Below, piece by piece: positions 49,204-57,036 of a DNA stretch of 64,000 nt (position 1 is the first letter of the stretch; each line of letters opens with the position of its first letter). Both the position numbers and the translations under genes were made by a program. The DNA is from Amycolatopsis taiwanensis DSM 45107 (GTDB lineage Bacteria > Actinomycetota > Actinomycetes > Mycobacteriales > Pseudonocardiaceae), in NCBI RefSeq assembly GCF_000519205.1, contig NZ_JAFB01000043.1, positions 1 through 64,000 of the forward strand, given 5' to 3'. A model generated the notes under the pieces. The model worked only from the letters and a program-made list of their open reading frames with translations, made no database searches and had not been told where the DNA came from.

Positions 49204-49803
49204 ATGAACCACGAGTTCACCTTCTCGGCAAGGGGCGATGTGACCGGACGAACAGGACTACGAGCGGACGCCGCGCGCAACCGTGGGGCGATCCTCCATG
49301 CCGCGCGGGCGCTTCTGGTGGCGCGCGGCCCGGAGGTGGGGATGGACGAGATCGCGACGCAGGCGGGCGTCGCCGTCGGCACCCTCTATCGCCACTTCCC
49401 CACCAAGCAGGACTTGATCGAGGCCATCGCGGAAGACCTCGGCGCAACGATCGCCGAGACACTCGACGCTGCCGTCGCCGGGATCATCGACGGTCACCGC
49501 ACCGCGGCGGACGAGATCATGGACCTGATGCGCCGGGTGGTCGTCGAGATGGGAGACGAGCGACTCCTCCGGGCCGCCCTGTCGGACCTGGCGCCGCAGG
49601 TTTTCCAGGCGATACAGGCACATGCGAGGGAATCGGTCGAGCGAATGATCGCCATGGCGCACCAGGCTGGCACGCTGCGCCCGGACATCACGGTCGACGA
49701 CGTGATCCTGTTGCTGACCACCTCTCCTGGCGAGCAGACCCCGAAGCCCGCGCGGTTGCGCTGGCTGGAACTGGTCCGAAACGCACTGACCGCCGCGAAG
49801 TGA
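49204..49803 (+). CDS. TetR-family regulator
   Basis: 199 residues. HTH: GAILHAARALLVARGPEVGM, then DEIATQAGVAVGTLYRHFPT and KQDLIEAIAEDLG. The C-terminal domain has the SBD-like pattern of actinobacterial TetR_C_40-type proteins (RRVVVEMGDERLLRAALS). ATG 49204 lies in the operator region, so binding would block its own transcription. It is divergent from the SDR gene; the inducer may be the SDR substrate. Confidence 0.9.
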   Translation: MNHEFTFSARGDVTGRTGLRADAARNRGAILHAARALLVARGPEVGMDEIATQAGVAVGTLYRHFPTKQDLIEAIAEDLGATIAETLDAAVAGIIDGHRTAADEIMDLMRRVVVEMGDERLLRAALSDLAPQVFQAIQAHARESVERMIAMAHQAGTLRPDITVDDVILLLTTSPGEQTPKPARLRWLELVRNALTAAK

Positions 49804-49819
49804 CGATCTTCGCCGGCTG

Positions 49820-50689
49820 TCAGGCGTCGTGACTGAGCAAGGAGCGGAGAATCTGTTCGGTGTGCGTCCACAGCACGGCTCCGCCGATATCGGGGACCAG
49901 CCGGCGATGTGCTCTGGGAATGCGCCGGGCCAAGGTTTCGCCGTTGTCCGGCGAGTGGCTCCTGTCCTCTGCCCCGTACCAGACGTCAACCGGGCTGGTG
50001 ATCGCGGACAGGTCGAAGGGCCAACGTCCCATCGCCAGGACGGTGTCCCGCGCATAGCCGGCCGCCGCCCCCTGGCTGAATGCCTCGGTCAAGGCCCGAC
50101 GGTAGGCGTCCTCGAACGCCGGGGCGCGGTAAACGGCGAGGTCCGACTGCGGGCTGCCCTGGGTCACCAAACGCCACATGGCGTCGGCGTCGAAACCAGC
50201 GAAAGTGGCCTCGGCCGCGGCCGGATCGGAAGCCACCAGCTCCACCAGTGCCCGCAGGTCATCGGGCAGCAGCTCGGTGAATTCCGGTGCTGCGATCTCG
50301 TCAGCAGCGGATACGATCGCCAGCGGTCCCGCCTGCCCCGATGCCGCACAGGCCAGAGCGAACGGCGCGCCCTGTGAGTTGGCGATCACCGGCGGGCGCC
50401 GGAAGCCACGAGTCTCGGTGAAATGCTCGATGTCCGCGGCGAAGTCCTGGAACGTACGGCCCGGGAAAGGGCTCGAGGCCCCAAGCCCGGGGCGATCCAC
50501 CGAGATCAGCCGTGCACCAACCGACTCCACCACCCCGCTGGTCAACCCGAGCCACCGGCTCGTCGCCGCACCTGGGATCAGGAGTACCGCAGTGCCGTTG
50601 TCGGGCCCCCATTCCGCCCAGGCAAGCCGTCGTCCGTCGGGCAAGCCGGTCTCGCCCAGTCGAGCCGGCGCATCGATTCGCGCGTTCAT
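49820..50689 (-). CDS. Alpha/beta-hydrolase fold protein
   Basis: 289 residues. WAEWGPDNGTAVLLIPGAAT is the oxyanion-strand region (usually HG-G; here PGAAT). ISVDRPGLGASSPFPGRTFQ and PPVIANSQGAPFALACA hold the nucleophile elbow Ser, and DVWYGAEDRSHSPDN the acid. The usual catalytic His is not evident near the end (DIGGAVLWTHTEQIL is a candidate). Start ATG 50689. Convergent with tetR. Substrate unknown. Confidence 0.8.
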   Translation of the reverse strand: MNARIDAPARLGETGLPDGRRLAWAEWGPDNGTAVLLIPGAATSRWLGLTSGVVESVGARLISVDRPGLGASSPFPGRTFQDFAADIEHFTETRGFRRPPVIANSQGAPFALACAASGQAGPLAIVSAADEIAAPEFTELLPDDLRALVELVASDPAAAEATFAGFDADAMWRLVTQGSPQSDLAVYRAPAFEDAYRRALTEAFSQGAAAGYARDTVLAMGRWPFDLSAITSPVDVWYGAEDRSHSPDNGETLARRIPRAHRRLVPDIGGAVLWTHTEQILRSLLSHDA

Positions 50690-50747
50690 GGTTCCATGAT
50701 CGCGGCAGGACAGCGGCCCTTGCACCACAGTTCCACGGACACAGGCG

Positions 50748-50939
50748 CCCGAGCGGCTGAGTCGCGATCACAGTAGGCAGCGGGAATTCGACGTAGTCCG
50801 TCTCGCCGCAGAGGTCACGGCCGTCGAGATAATGCAGGTTCGGGTCGTCAGCCACCCGCTGTCCGACGATCACCCGCTGTCCGACGATCCGGGCGAGCGC
50901 GTCGCGGATGACGTTGAGTGTCAGGGGCGTTGTCGGCTG
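50748..50939 (-). pseudogene. C-terminal remnant of an SGNH/GDSL esterase
   Basis: One minus frame gives PLTLNVIRDALARIVGQRV, then ADDPNLHYLDGRDLCGETDY and VEFPLPTVIATQP. Intact relatives read ...LR..RD.LARVV..R...DPNLHYLDGR.LYGE.D...LPLPD.LHPD...H. The catalytic Asp/His end (LHPD..H) is destroyed, and an 18-bp tandem duplication (CACCCGCTGTCCGACGAT, at 50853 and 50871) doubles VGQRVI. No N-terminal part is found. Confidence 0.5.
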
Positions 50940-51072
50940 GACGGCTGCGGCGCATCCCCTGGCGCTCGCAGTCGAAGGTGAGTGATCAAGCCGCGGATGT
51001 AATCGGCGCAGTGACCAGAGGACCCCGGGCGCGGTTGACCGCAGCCGATGAGGGCGCGTCCCTGACGGCCGT

Positions 51073-51762
51073 TTACACGGCGGCCGGACGCGCCGTGTCC
51101 GGCGGTTCGCCGACCTCCGACACGGCGTGACCGGAGCAGGGCCGTCGAGTCGCCGTCGCCCGGGCGATGCGACCAACCTCGAACCACCGCACCGCGTCAC
51201 GCAGCAGGCACCAGCCGACGAGATACCAGTGTCCGCGGCGGAACGCGAAGAGGAGCGGCTCCACCGCACGGCGGGTGGCGCGGCCTTGGGCGTCGGTGTA
51301 CGCGATGTTCACGACACGCTGGTCGAGCATTGCCTGCTCCAACGGGGACATCACCCGACGGGGCGCACCGGATGCCACGTCGACCCAGACTCTCGTGGCG
51401 AGGTCCGTCGCACGACGGCGGGTGGCCGGGTCGACGACGTCGAGTACCTTCCGCGTCGCGCTGCGCGCCGAGTCACCGAACGGACCCACCCCGAGGACGG
51501 TCACCGCCGCCGTCAGGGCAAGGGCCTGGCTCGGACCGAGGTTGACCGGTGGTAGGGATCCGGTCTCGGAAAGGCCGTATCCGCCACCCGGGCCGGTACG
51601 GCTCCAGATCGGCAGGCCCGCGGCAAGGAGCCCAGCGATGTCGCGCTTCACGGTGCGCGTCGTCACCTCGAGCTCGGTGGACAAGCTCTCCGCGGTGCGG
51701 CCTCGTCGACCGGCACGCCGCAGGCTCTCGGTCAGTGCCTGCAGCCGTTCCGCGCGCCTCAC
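51073..51762 (-). CDS. HTH-WYL regulator (YafY-like)
   Basis: 229 residues. DeoR-like HTH: ALTESLRRAGRRGRTAESLS, then TELEVTTRTVKRDIAGLLAA and GLPIWSRTGPGGGYGL. The WYL domain includes RAVEPLLFAFRRGHWYLVGW, then CLLRDAVRWFEVGRI (Trp-Tyr-Leu and the Arg-phenylalanine motif). It lacks the C-terminal WCX extension. GTG 51762. It is divergent from an alpha/beta hydrolase; the direct repeat TGACA (51788, 51800) in the intergenic space is a candidate binding site. Confidence 0.9.
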   Translation of the reverse strand: MRRAERLQALTESLRRAGRRGRTAESLSTELEVTTRTVKRDIAGLLAAGLPIWSRTGPGGGYGLSETGSLPPVNLGPSQALALTAAVTVLGVGPFGDSARSATRKVLDVVDPATRRRATDLATRVWVDVASGAPRRVMSPLEQAMLDQRVVNIAYTDAQGRATRRAVEPLLFAFRRGHWYLVGWCLLRDAVRWFEVGRIARATATRRPCSGHAVSEVGEPPDTARPAAV

Positions 51763-51787
51763 GCTCCGCGCTCCCGTCCACAATTCA

Positions 51788-51804
51788 TGACAGAAATGGT
51801 GACA
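51788..51804. promoter_or_regulatory. Direct TGACA repeat between WYL regulator and hydrolase
   Basis: TGACA at 51788-51792 and 51800-51804, 12 bp apart, in the 76-bp divergent promoter region. The placement suggests an operator for the WYL regulator. Confidence 0.4.
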
Positions 51805-51838
51805 TACGGCGGACCGCCGTCCCCCATAACCTCTGGCC

Positions 51839-52588
51839 ATGACATCGAACTGGACGAAGCAGGGCGCGGCGGCCGTCCGCCCCGCGTTGGTACTCGTGCC
51901 CGGCCACTGGCTCGGCGCGTGGGCATGGGACGGCGTGGTGCCCGCACTGCGCGAGCTGGGCCATGCGGTGACGGCACTGACACTTCCAGGGCTGGATCCC
52001 GACGACCCTGATCGCGCCGCGCGCACGCTGGACGAGCAGGCGAGCGTCCTGGCCGACGCGGTGGCACGTGCCGCGGCGGGCGGCCCAGTGGCACTCGTGG
52101 TGCACAGCGGCGGCAACTTCCCCGCGATGCTCTTCCTCGACCGCCGGCCCGACGCCGTGACGCACGTCGTCTATGTCGACAGCGGGCCGGTCGCCGACGG
52201 AGCGATCTTCGACGCCGAACTACCTGACGACGTCGACGAGGTCCCTCTGCCCGATTTCGACGTGCTCGCGCAGAGGGCGAGCCTTGAGGGAATCGACGCC
52301 GCCGCGCTCCGGCGCTTCCGCGATCGGTCGGTGCCCGAGCCGGGGCCGATCATGCGCGAGCGGATCTCGCTGCACGACGACCGGCGGCTGTCGGTCCCGG
52401 CGACGATAATCGCGTCGTCGTTCCCGTCCGAGGTCATGATGACCATGGCCCGCGAGGGGCACCCGATGATGGCGGAGACCGCGCGGCTCACGAACCTTAC
52501 CCTCGTCGACCTGCCTACGGGGCACTGGCCAATGTGGAGCCGTCCGGACGAGCTGGCCGCCGCCATCTCGAAGGCCGCCGGCCACTAG
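51839..52588 (+). CDS. Alpha/beta-hydrolase (EstC/HNL-like)
   Basis: 249 residues. ALVLVPGHWLGAWAWDGVVP is the oxyanion block (PGHWLGAW), DAVARAAAGGPVALVVHSGG the nucleophile elbow with Ser, and LPTGHWPMWSRPDELAAAIS the catalytic His. This layout occurs in the plant-hydroxynitrile-lyase/EstC-like esterases of soil actinomycetes. ATG 51839. It is divergent from and probably regulated by the WYL protein. Confidence 0.87.
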   Translation: MTSNWTKQGAAAVRPALVLVPGHWLGAWAWDGVVPALRELGHAVTALTLPGLDPDDPDRAARTLDEQASVLADAVARAAAGGPVALVVHSGGNFPAMLFLDRRPDAVTHVVYVDSGPVADGAIFDAELPDDVDEVPLPDFDVLAQRASLEGIDAAALRRFRDRSVPEPGPIMRERISLHDDRRLSVPATIIASSFPSEVMMTMAREGHPMMAETARLTNLTLVDLPTGHWPMWSRPDELAAAISKAAGH

Positions 52589-52787
52589 CCCCTGGCCATA
52601 CACCGCACCGTAATGGCAAGGCCGGCATTTACCGGGCGCTTCGCGCTGCCCGCCGTTCCTCGAGCCCCAGATCGCCGACGAGGACGGCGGGCCTGCATGT
52701 GCTCGCGGGCTCGATGCCCGGCCTGCCGTACCGCGGCCTCCGTGGGGTGGGACCGGAATACGTCAGAAACCTGCGACGGTAGTGGCA

Positions 52788-52870
52788 AGAACGTCCCGGC
52801 GGCGGACGACCCGTGGGACGCCGCGCCGCCCCCGGCCAGCGGCGGCTTCGTCGACGAGCCGCCGTCCTGA
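52788..52870 (+). pseudogene. Possible remnant of a single-stranded-DNA-binding protein C-terminus
   Basis: The plus frame ends KNVPAADDPWDAAPPPASGG, then FVDEPPS and a stop. This resembles the disordered, acidic tail of actinobacterial SSB proteins (DDPW..APP.GGGF.DDEPPF), but the last Phe is Ser and no OB-fold precedes it in any frame. A terminator hairpin stands directly after the stop, as at a former gene end. Weak evidence. Confidence 0.3.
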
Positions 52871-52877
52871 CCGGTCG

Positions 52878-52913
52878 GCCGTGCTGCGGGGAAACACGAC
52901 CCCGCAGCACGGC
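52878..52913. terminator. 14-bp stem hairpin terminator
   Basis: GCCGTGCTGCGGGG, eight bases, CCCCGCAGCACGGC: a perfect stem, eight bases after the stop of the SSB-like remnant. It insulates the ECF42 operon from upstream reads. Confidence 0.75.
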
Positions 52914-52973
52914 GCCGTGGCTGAAGTCGAAGACCTCCTTCCGGTCAGGCATATCCGCCCAGCTTCGCGGCGG

Positions 52974-53000
52974 TGTCGATTTCGCTGGGTGTCGTTCGTG
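52974..53000 (+). promoter_or_regulatory. Putative ECF42 promoter
   Basis: TGTCGA (52974-52979), 17 bases, CGTG (52997-53000), 53 bases before the first gene of the operon. TGTCGA is the -35 described for ECF42; the -10 match is only partial. Confidence 0.45.
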
Positions 53001-53053
53001 TAGGGGTGACGGGCTCGCAGCGGGCGGCCCGCGAAACCCAGAGGGAGCACTCG

Positions 53054-53638
53054 ATGCCTTCGATCACGGTGACGATGAACGTCACGCTCGATGGTGTGGT
53101 CCAGAGTCCGGGGCGGCCGGATGAGGACACCCGCGGCGGATTCACCTACGGCGGCTGGGGGCAGGGTTATTGGGACGAGGTGATGGCCCGGGAGATGGGG
53201 GTGGGCATGAGCACGCCGGGCGGCATGCTGCTCGGCCGCCGCACCTGGCAGGACTTCCGCACTGTCTGGGGAAAGGCGACCGATGACAACCCGTTCAGCA
53301 CGCACATGAACGCGGCCACGAAATACGTGGTCTCCCGGACCTTGAAAGATGTGGACGCTTGGCAGAACTCGGTGCTGCTGCACGGCGATGCGGTCGCGAC
53401 GGTGGCCGAGCTGAAGGCCCAGTCGGACCAGAATCTGTCAATCATCGGCAGCGCGTCGCTGGTCCGCACCCTGCACGCTGCCGGCCTCATCGACCAGTAC
53501 ACGCTACTGATCCACCCGCTGGCCTTGGGCAGCGGTTCGCTGCTGTTCGAAGACCCGGCCCCGCGAGCCGGCTTCGAGCTCACCCGTAGCGTCGCGACCA
53601 CCACGGGCGTCATCATTGCCCGGTACATTCGCCGGTAA
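53054..53638 (+). CDS. RibD/DHFR-like reductase
   Basis: 194 residues, dihydrofolate-reductase fold of the RibD C-terminal type (pyrimidine/flavin-like reductases). It begins MPSITVTMNVTLDGVVQSPG; GGMLLGRRTWQDFRTVWGKA and KYVVSRTLKDVDAW follow, then LSIIGSASLVRTLHAAGLID and YTLLIHPLALGSGSLLFEDP. Such members are NADPH-dependent; the substrate is unknown. ATG 53054 has GGGAG upstream. First gene of a three-gene operon with a DGPF protein and an ECF42 sigma factor, eleven bases before the next start. Confidence 0.85.
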   Translation: MPSITVTMNVTLDGVVQSPGRPDEDTRGGFTYGGWGQGYWDEVMAREMGVGMSTPGGMLLGRRTWQDFRTVWGKATDDNPFSTHMNAATKYVVSRTLKDVDAWQNSVLLHGDAVATVAELKAQSDQNLSIIGSASLVRTLHAAGLIDQYTLLIHPLALGSGSLLFEDPAPRAGFELTRSVATTTGVIIARYIRR

Positions 53639-53649
53639 AGGAGCGGACC

Positions 53650-53994
53650 GTGCCGCAGTACCTGCTCTCCATCTACCAGCCCGACAGCGGCATGCCCGAC
53701 GCCGAAACCATGGCCCGCATAATGGCCGACCTGCACCGGCTCAACGAGGAGCTGCGTGAGAGCGGCTCGTGGGTGTTCACCGGCGGCCTGCATTCCCCGG
53801 ACACCGCGACGGTCGTCCGGCCCGACGGCATGATCACCGACGGCCCTTACCTCGAGGGCAAGGAGCACATCGGCGGCATCTGGATCATCGACGCGCCCGA
53901 TCTGGACGCGGCCTTGGTCTGGGGGCGCAAGGCCGCGGCCGCGACGACGCTGCCGATTGACGTACGCCCGTTCCGGAACGCAGCGCCGTCCTGA
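53650..53994 (+). CDS. DGPF/YCII-domain protein (ECF42 partner)
   Basis: 114 residues. MPQYLLSIYQPDSG, then AELREL-like helix and the DGPF-type motif as ITDGPYLEGKEHIGGIWIID; the fold is the YCII-like ferredoxin-type. DGPF proteins are the conserved companions of ECF42 sigma factors; biochemical function is unknown. GTG 53650 has AGGAG seven bases upstream. Ends four bases before the sigma gene start, so the genes are co-translated. Confidence 0.9.
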   Translation: MPQYLLSIYQPDSGMPDAETMARIMADLHRLNEELRESGSWVFTGGLHSPDTATVVRPDGMITDGPYLEGKEHIGGIWIIDAPDLDAALVWGRKAAAATTLPIDVRPFRNAAPS

Positions 53995-53998
53995 CGCC

Positions 53999-55210
53999 AT
54001 GTTGCCGGAAGAGATCGCGGCCGTCTTCCGCGCCGAGTACGGCAGGGCCGTCGCCGTTCTTGTCCGCGTGCTGGGCGATATCGGTCTGGCCGAAGAGGCG
54101 GTCGCCGACGCGTTCACGACCGCCCTGCAACGCTGGCCGGACGAAGGCGCGCCGCCCAGTCCCGCCGGCTGGATCATCACCACGGCCCGCAACCGGGCGA
54201 TCGACCAGCTGCGCCGAGAGTCGGCCCGTGCGCACAAGCACGCCGAGGCGACGGTCCTGCACGCCCCAGCAGAGCACGTCGAGGAGGGCGCCGTGCCCGA
54301 CAACCGGCTGCGGCTGGTGTTCACCTGCTGCCACCCGGCACTCTCCCGTACCGCGCAGGTGGCGCTCACCCTGCGCCTGCTCGGCGGGCTCACCACAGCC
54401 GAGATCGCCCGCGCCTTCCTCGTCCCGGAGGCGACCATGGCGCAGCGGATCGTCCGGGCGAAGGCGAAGATCCGCCACGCCCGCATTCCTTACCGGGTGC
54501 CGCACGAGGCCGATCTTCCCGAACGTCTCGACGCGGTGCTCGCGGTGCTCTACCTGATCTTCAACGAGGGCTACACGGCGACAGCAGGCCCCGAACTCAT
54601 GCGCGCAGACCTGTGCACCGAGGCCATTCGACTCGCCCGGGTGCTGGCCGAACTGATGCCCGACGAACCCGAGGCAGCGGGACTACTCGCCCTCATGCTG
54701 TTCACCGAAGCCCGACGGGCCGCGCGTACCGACGCTGACGGCGTGTTCGTCCGGCTCGCCGACCAGGACCGCTCGCAGTGGGACGGCTGTCTCGTCGCGG
54801 AAGGCCGGGCCATCGTGCGCGCCTGCCTGCGCCGCAACCACCCGGGCCGTTACCAGCTTCTCGCCGCGATCAACGCCGTGCACACCGACCCGGTCACCGA
54901 CTGGAGCCAAGTCCTCGCGCTTTACGACCAGCTGGCACAACTCGACCCGAGCCCGGTCGTCGCGCTCAACCGGGCGGTCGCGGTGGCCGAGGTCGAGGGT
55001 CCCGCCGTGGCACTGCGCCTCGTGGAGGAGTTGAACCTCGACCGCTACCACCTGTTCCATGCCATCCGCGGCGACCTGCTCGCCCGGCTCGGACGCGCGG
55101 TCCAGGCCAGGCAGTCCTTCGAGGCCGCTGCGGGGCTCACCAAGAACCAGCGGGAACGCGACTACCTGCTCACGCGATGTCGCTCACTTACCTCTTCCGA
55201 TCAGGTCTGA
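53999..55210 (+). CDS. ECF42-group RNA polymerase sigma factor with TPR-like extension
   Basis: 403 residues. Region 2: AVLVRVLGDIGLAEEAVADA, then FTTALQRWPDEG and WIITTARNRAIDQLRRESAR. Region 4: LRLLGGLTTAEIARAFLVPE, then ATMAQRIVRAKAKIRHARIP. The long C-terminal domain (AVLAVLYLIFNEGYTATAGP, DRSQWDGCLVAEGRAIVRAC, LNLDRYHLFHAIRGDLLARL) is the ECF42/SigJ-like helical extension that replaces an anti-sigma factor. ATG 53999. It follows the DGPF gene, and the operon is probably positively autoregulated. Confidence 0.95.
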   Translation: MLPEEIAAVFRAEYGRAVAVLVRVLGDIGLAEEAVADAFTTALQRWPDEGAPPSPAGWIITTARNRAIDQLRRESARAHKHAEATVLHAPAEHVEEGAVPDNRLRLVFTCCHPALSRTAQVALTLRLLGGLTTAEIARAFLVPEATMAQRIVRAKAKIRHARIPYRVPHEADLPERLDAVLAVLYLIFNEGYTATAGPELMRADLCTEAIRLARVLAELMPDEPEAAGLLALMLFTEARRAARTDADGVFVRLADQDRSQWDGCLVAEGRAIVRACLRRNHPGRYQLLAAINAVHTDPVTDWSQVLALYDQLAQLDPSPVVALNRAVAVAEVEGPAVALRLVEELNLDRYHLFHAIRGDLLARLGRAVQARQSFEAAAGLTKNQRERDYLLTRCRSLTSSDQV

Positions 55211-55225
55211 GCGCGGATTTCCGGT

Positions 55226-55272
55226 GCCTGAACCCGGAACTCGGCGGCCTGAAGTGGGAAGTCGGCGGCCTG
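55226..55272. repeat. Tandem 21-bp repeat of the GAACCC.GAACTC family
   Basis: Units at 55226-55246 (starts GCCTGAACCCGGAACTCGGC) and 55247-55267 (starts GCCTGAAGTGGGAAGTCGGC), followed by a broken third copy with GGGGACAC. It shares GCCTGAACCC.GAACTC and GGGGACAC with the repeat at 12701-12833. Confidence 0.7.
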
Positions 55273-55352
55273 GGGCGGGGACACGGCGGGGTGAGCGGAA
55301 AACCGGGTGGTTACCGGGGATTCCGCTCACCGTGTGCCGCGTCTGGAGGTGC

Positions 55353-56771
55353 TCAGCGTTTCGTCGGGCAGTCGAGGTTTTGCAGCGACGCCTGCAGCCG
55401 CTGCGACAGGAACTCGAACAGGTTCGCCGCGCCCGCGTCCGGAGAAGGGGCCTTGACGAGCAGGGCCTTGTCCGTTTGGAGCCGCTCGGCACCGATGTTC
55501 TTGATGTTGGCGCAGTAGGCCCGCGCCGTGTCCACGGCCGGATCCACCGGCGGCTGGTTGACACCGGCCCGGTACAGGTTCGCCTTCTGGATGCTCACCT
55601 TCCCGTCGACGAGCACCATCGGATCGTTCGGCGGGACCAGCGCCATCGGCTGCGCCTGGTGCGCGGCGGCCTGCAACTCGTTCAGCGCCAGCGAGGTGCT
55701 CGGCGTGCCATCCGCGGTCAAATCCGGTGCGGTGAACGGCTTGCAGCCCAGCGCGGGAGCGACGTTGGTGTTGAGCAACCCGTTGTCGCTGCCGTTGGTG
55801 AGTTTGGTGGTCTTGCCGAGTTGGGCCGTGCCGGCGACCCCCGCCTGCGCGGTGCGACCGTCGCGGGTCGCGACGTAGGTCGTGGTGACGTTGTCGCTCT
55901 GGTCCTGGTCGACCAGGCTGAAGTCACGCACGCTCGGGCATGGCAGGCCGTCCTTGGCCGTGCCCAGCGGCGGGATCACCAACTGGTTCTTGGCGACCGC
56001 GGCGTTGGCCGCGGTGAAGAACGCGGGCGCGTTGCAGTGGGCGAACTGCCCGAACAGCGAGTCGCGCAGACCGTTCACGCAACTGCCCTGCGTGAGCGAA
56101 TTCCCGTTGCCGGCCAAGGTGAGCGTGTCGCCGTTGAAGCCGAACCAGATGCCCACCACGGCGCCGGCGGGCAGCGACGGCGCGACCGGTGCGACCGCCG
56201 GCGAGGTATCGCGATCGATCACCAGCGGGCGGTAGACCGACAGGTTACCGGTCGCCGGGTCGAGGATGGTGGCTTCCACGAACGCGGACTGGTTCGGGTC
56301 CGCCTCGCGGCAGGGCCCGCCCGGCGAGGTGCCGCTGAGGACGTACGGGGTCGCGAGTCCCTGTGCTGTCAACGGGTTCGGCGGGACCGTCAGGGTGCAG
56401 TTCGGGTTTGGCGGGTTCTTCTGGGGCCGCTGCGGGTTCTCTCGTTTCCACTGCCTCCCCTCAACGGCGCCATTGCGGTCTCTCTCGGGTGCCATCCCAT
56501 CGTTCGGGGCAGCCGACGTGGCCCGACCCGTGTCGGGGGCACGCGAGGTGCTCCGGGCCGTGTTGGGGGCAGCCGACGTGCCCTGGGTCGTATTCGGGGA
56601 AGCCGATGTGCGCTGGGCCGTGTCGGCGAGTGCCCGCACGTCCTGCTCGCTGGTGTGGGACGCGAGTGCCGTGAACGCGGAGACGAGTGCCACCGGTACC
56701 ACGAGTAGCGTCGCGAACAGGAATCGTCGCGCAGGCCGGGGTGCGCGATGACGAGGCCTGTGTTTTGGCAA
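55353..56771 (-). CDS. Secreted protein with 10-residue tandem repeats
   Basis: 472 residues. The N-terminus has a long signal peptide (FLFATLLVVPVALVSAFTAL). Residues 51-90 are four near-identical decapeptides (TAQRTSASPN, TTQGTSAAPN, TARSTSRAPD, TGRATSAAPN). The remaining 370 residues form a Cys-containing domain with no motif I can assign (NLSVYRPLVIDRDTSPAVAP, LVVKAPSPDAGAANLFEFLS-like end). TTG 56771 is the start, supported by AGGAG eight bases upstream. The repeats are 30-bp DNA units (56502-56621) that could vary in number. Confidence 0.75.
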   Translation of the reverse strand: MPKHRPRHRAPRPARRFLFATLLVVPVALVSAFTALASHTSEQDVRALADTAQRTSASPNTTQGTSAAPNTARSTSRAPDTGRATSAAPNDGMAPERDRNGAVEGRQWKRENPQRPQKNPPNPNCTLTVPPNPLTAQGLATPYVLSGTSPGGPCREADPNQSAFVEATILDPATGNLSVYRPLVIDRDTSPAVAPVAPSLPAGAVVGIWFGFNGDTLTLAGNGNSLTQGSCVNGLRDSLFGQFAHCNAPAFFTAANAAVAKNQLVIPPLGTAKDGLPCPSVRDFSLVDQDQSDNVTTTYVATRDGRTAQAGVAGTAQLGKTTKLTNGSDNGLLNTNVAPALGCKPFTAPDLTADGTPSTSLALNELQAAAHQAQPMALVPPNDPMVLVDGKVSIQKANLYRAGVNQPPVDPAVDTARAYCANIKNIGAERLQTDKALLVKAPSPDAGAANLFEFLSQRLQASLQNLDCPTKR

Positions 56772-57036
56772 GAAAAATTCTCCTACATTGATCGATCTGC
56801 CAGGTATTCACCTGTCCCCCATCGAACGGGTGCGAACGCTAGCACAGATAACTTCTTGATCACATCACTGTGATCCAGTCCCGGTGGGACGGACCGCGGA
56901 CCGACCGTGGTGGACGTGACATCGATCAAATTTTCCTTGCCAGCTAAGGAAAATCGGCCGATCAGCGGCGCGCGTCACTCCCGTTTCCGGCGAAACTCGT
57001 GTAGGTTGCCCATCGGCCAACAACCGACATGAAATC

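Larger units (their letters stand above)
52589..53053. other. Intergenic region with possible SSB tail remnant, terminator and promoter
   Basis: About 465 bases without an intact gene. It holds the SSB-like tail at 52788-52870, the terminator hairpin at 52878-52913 and a putative ECF42 promoter at 52974-53000. Confidence 0.6.
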
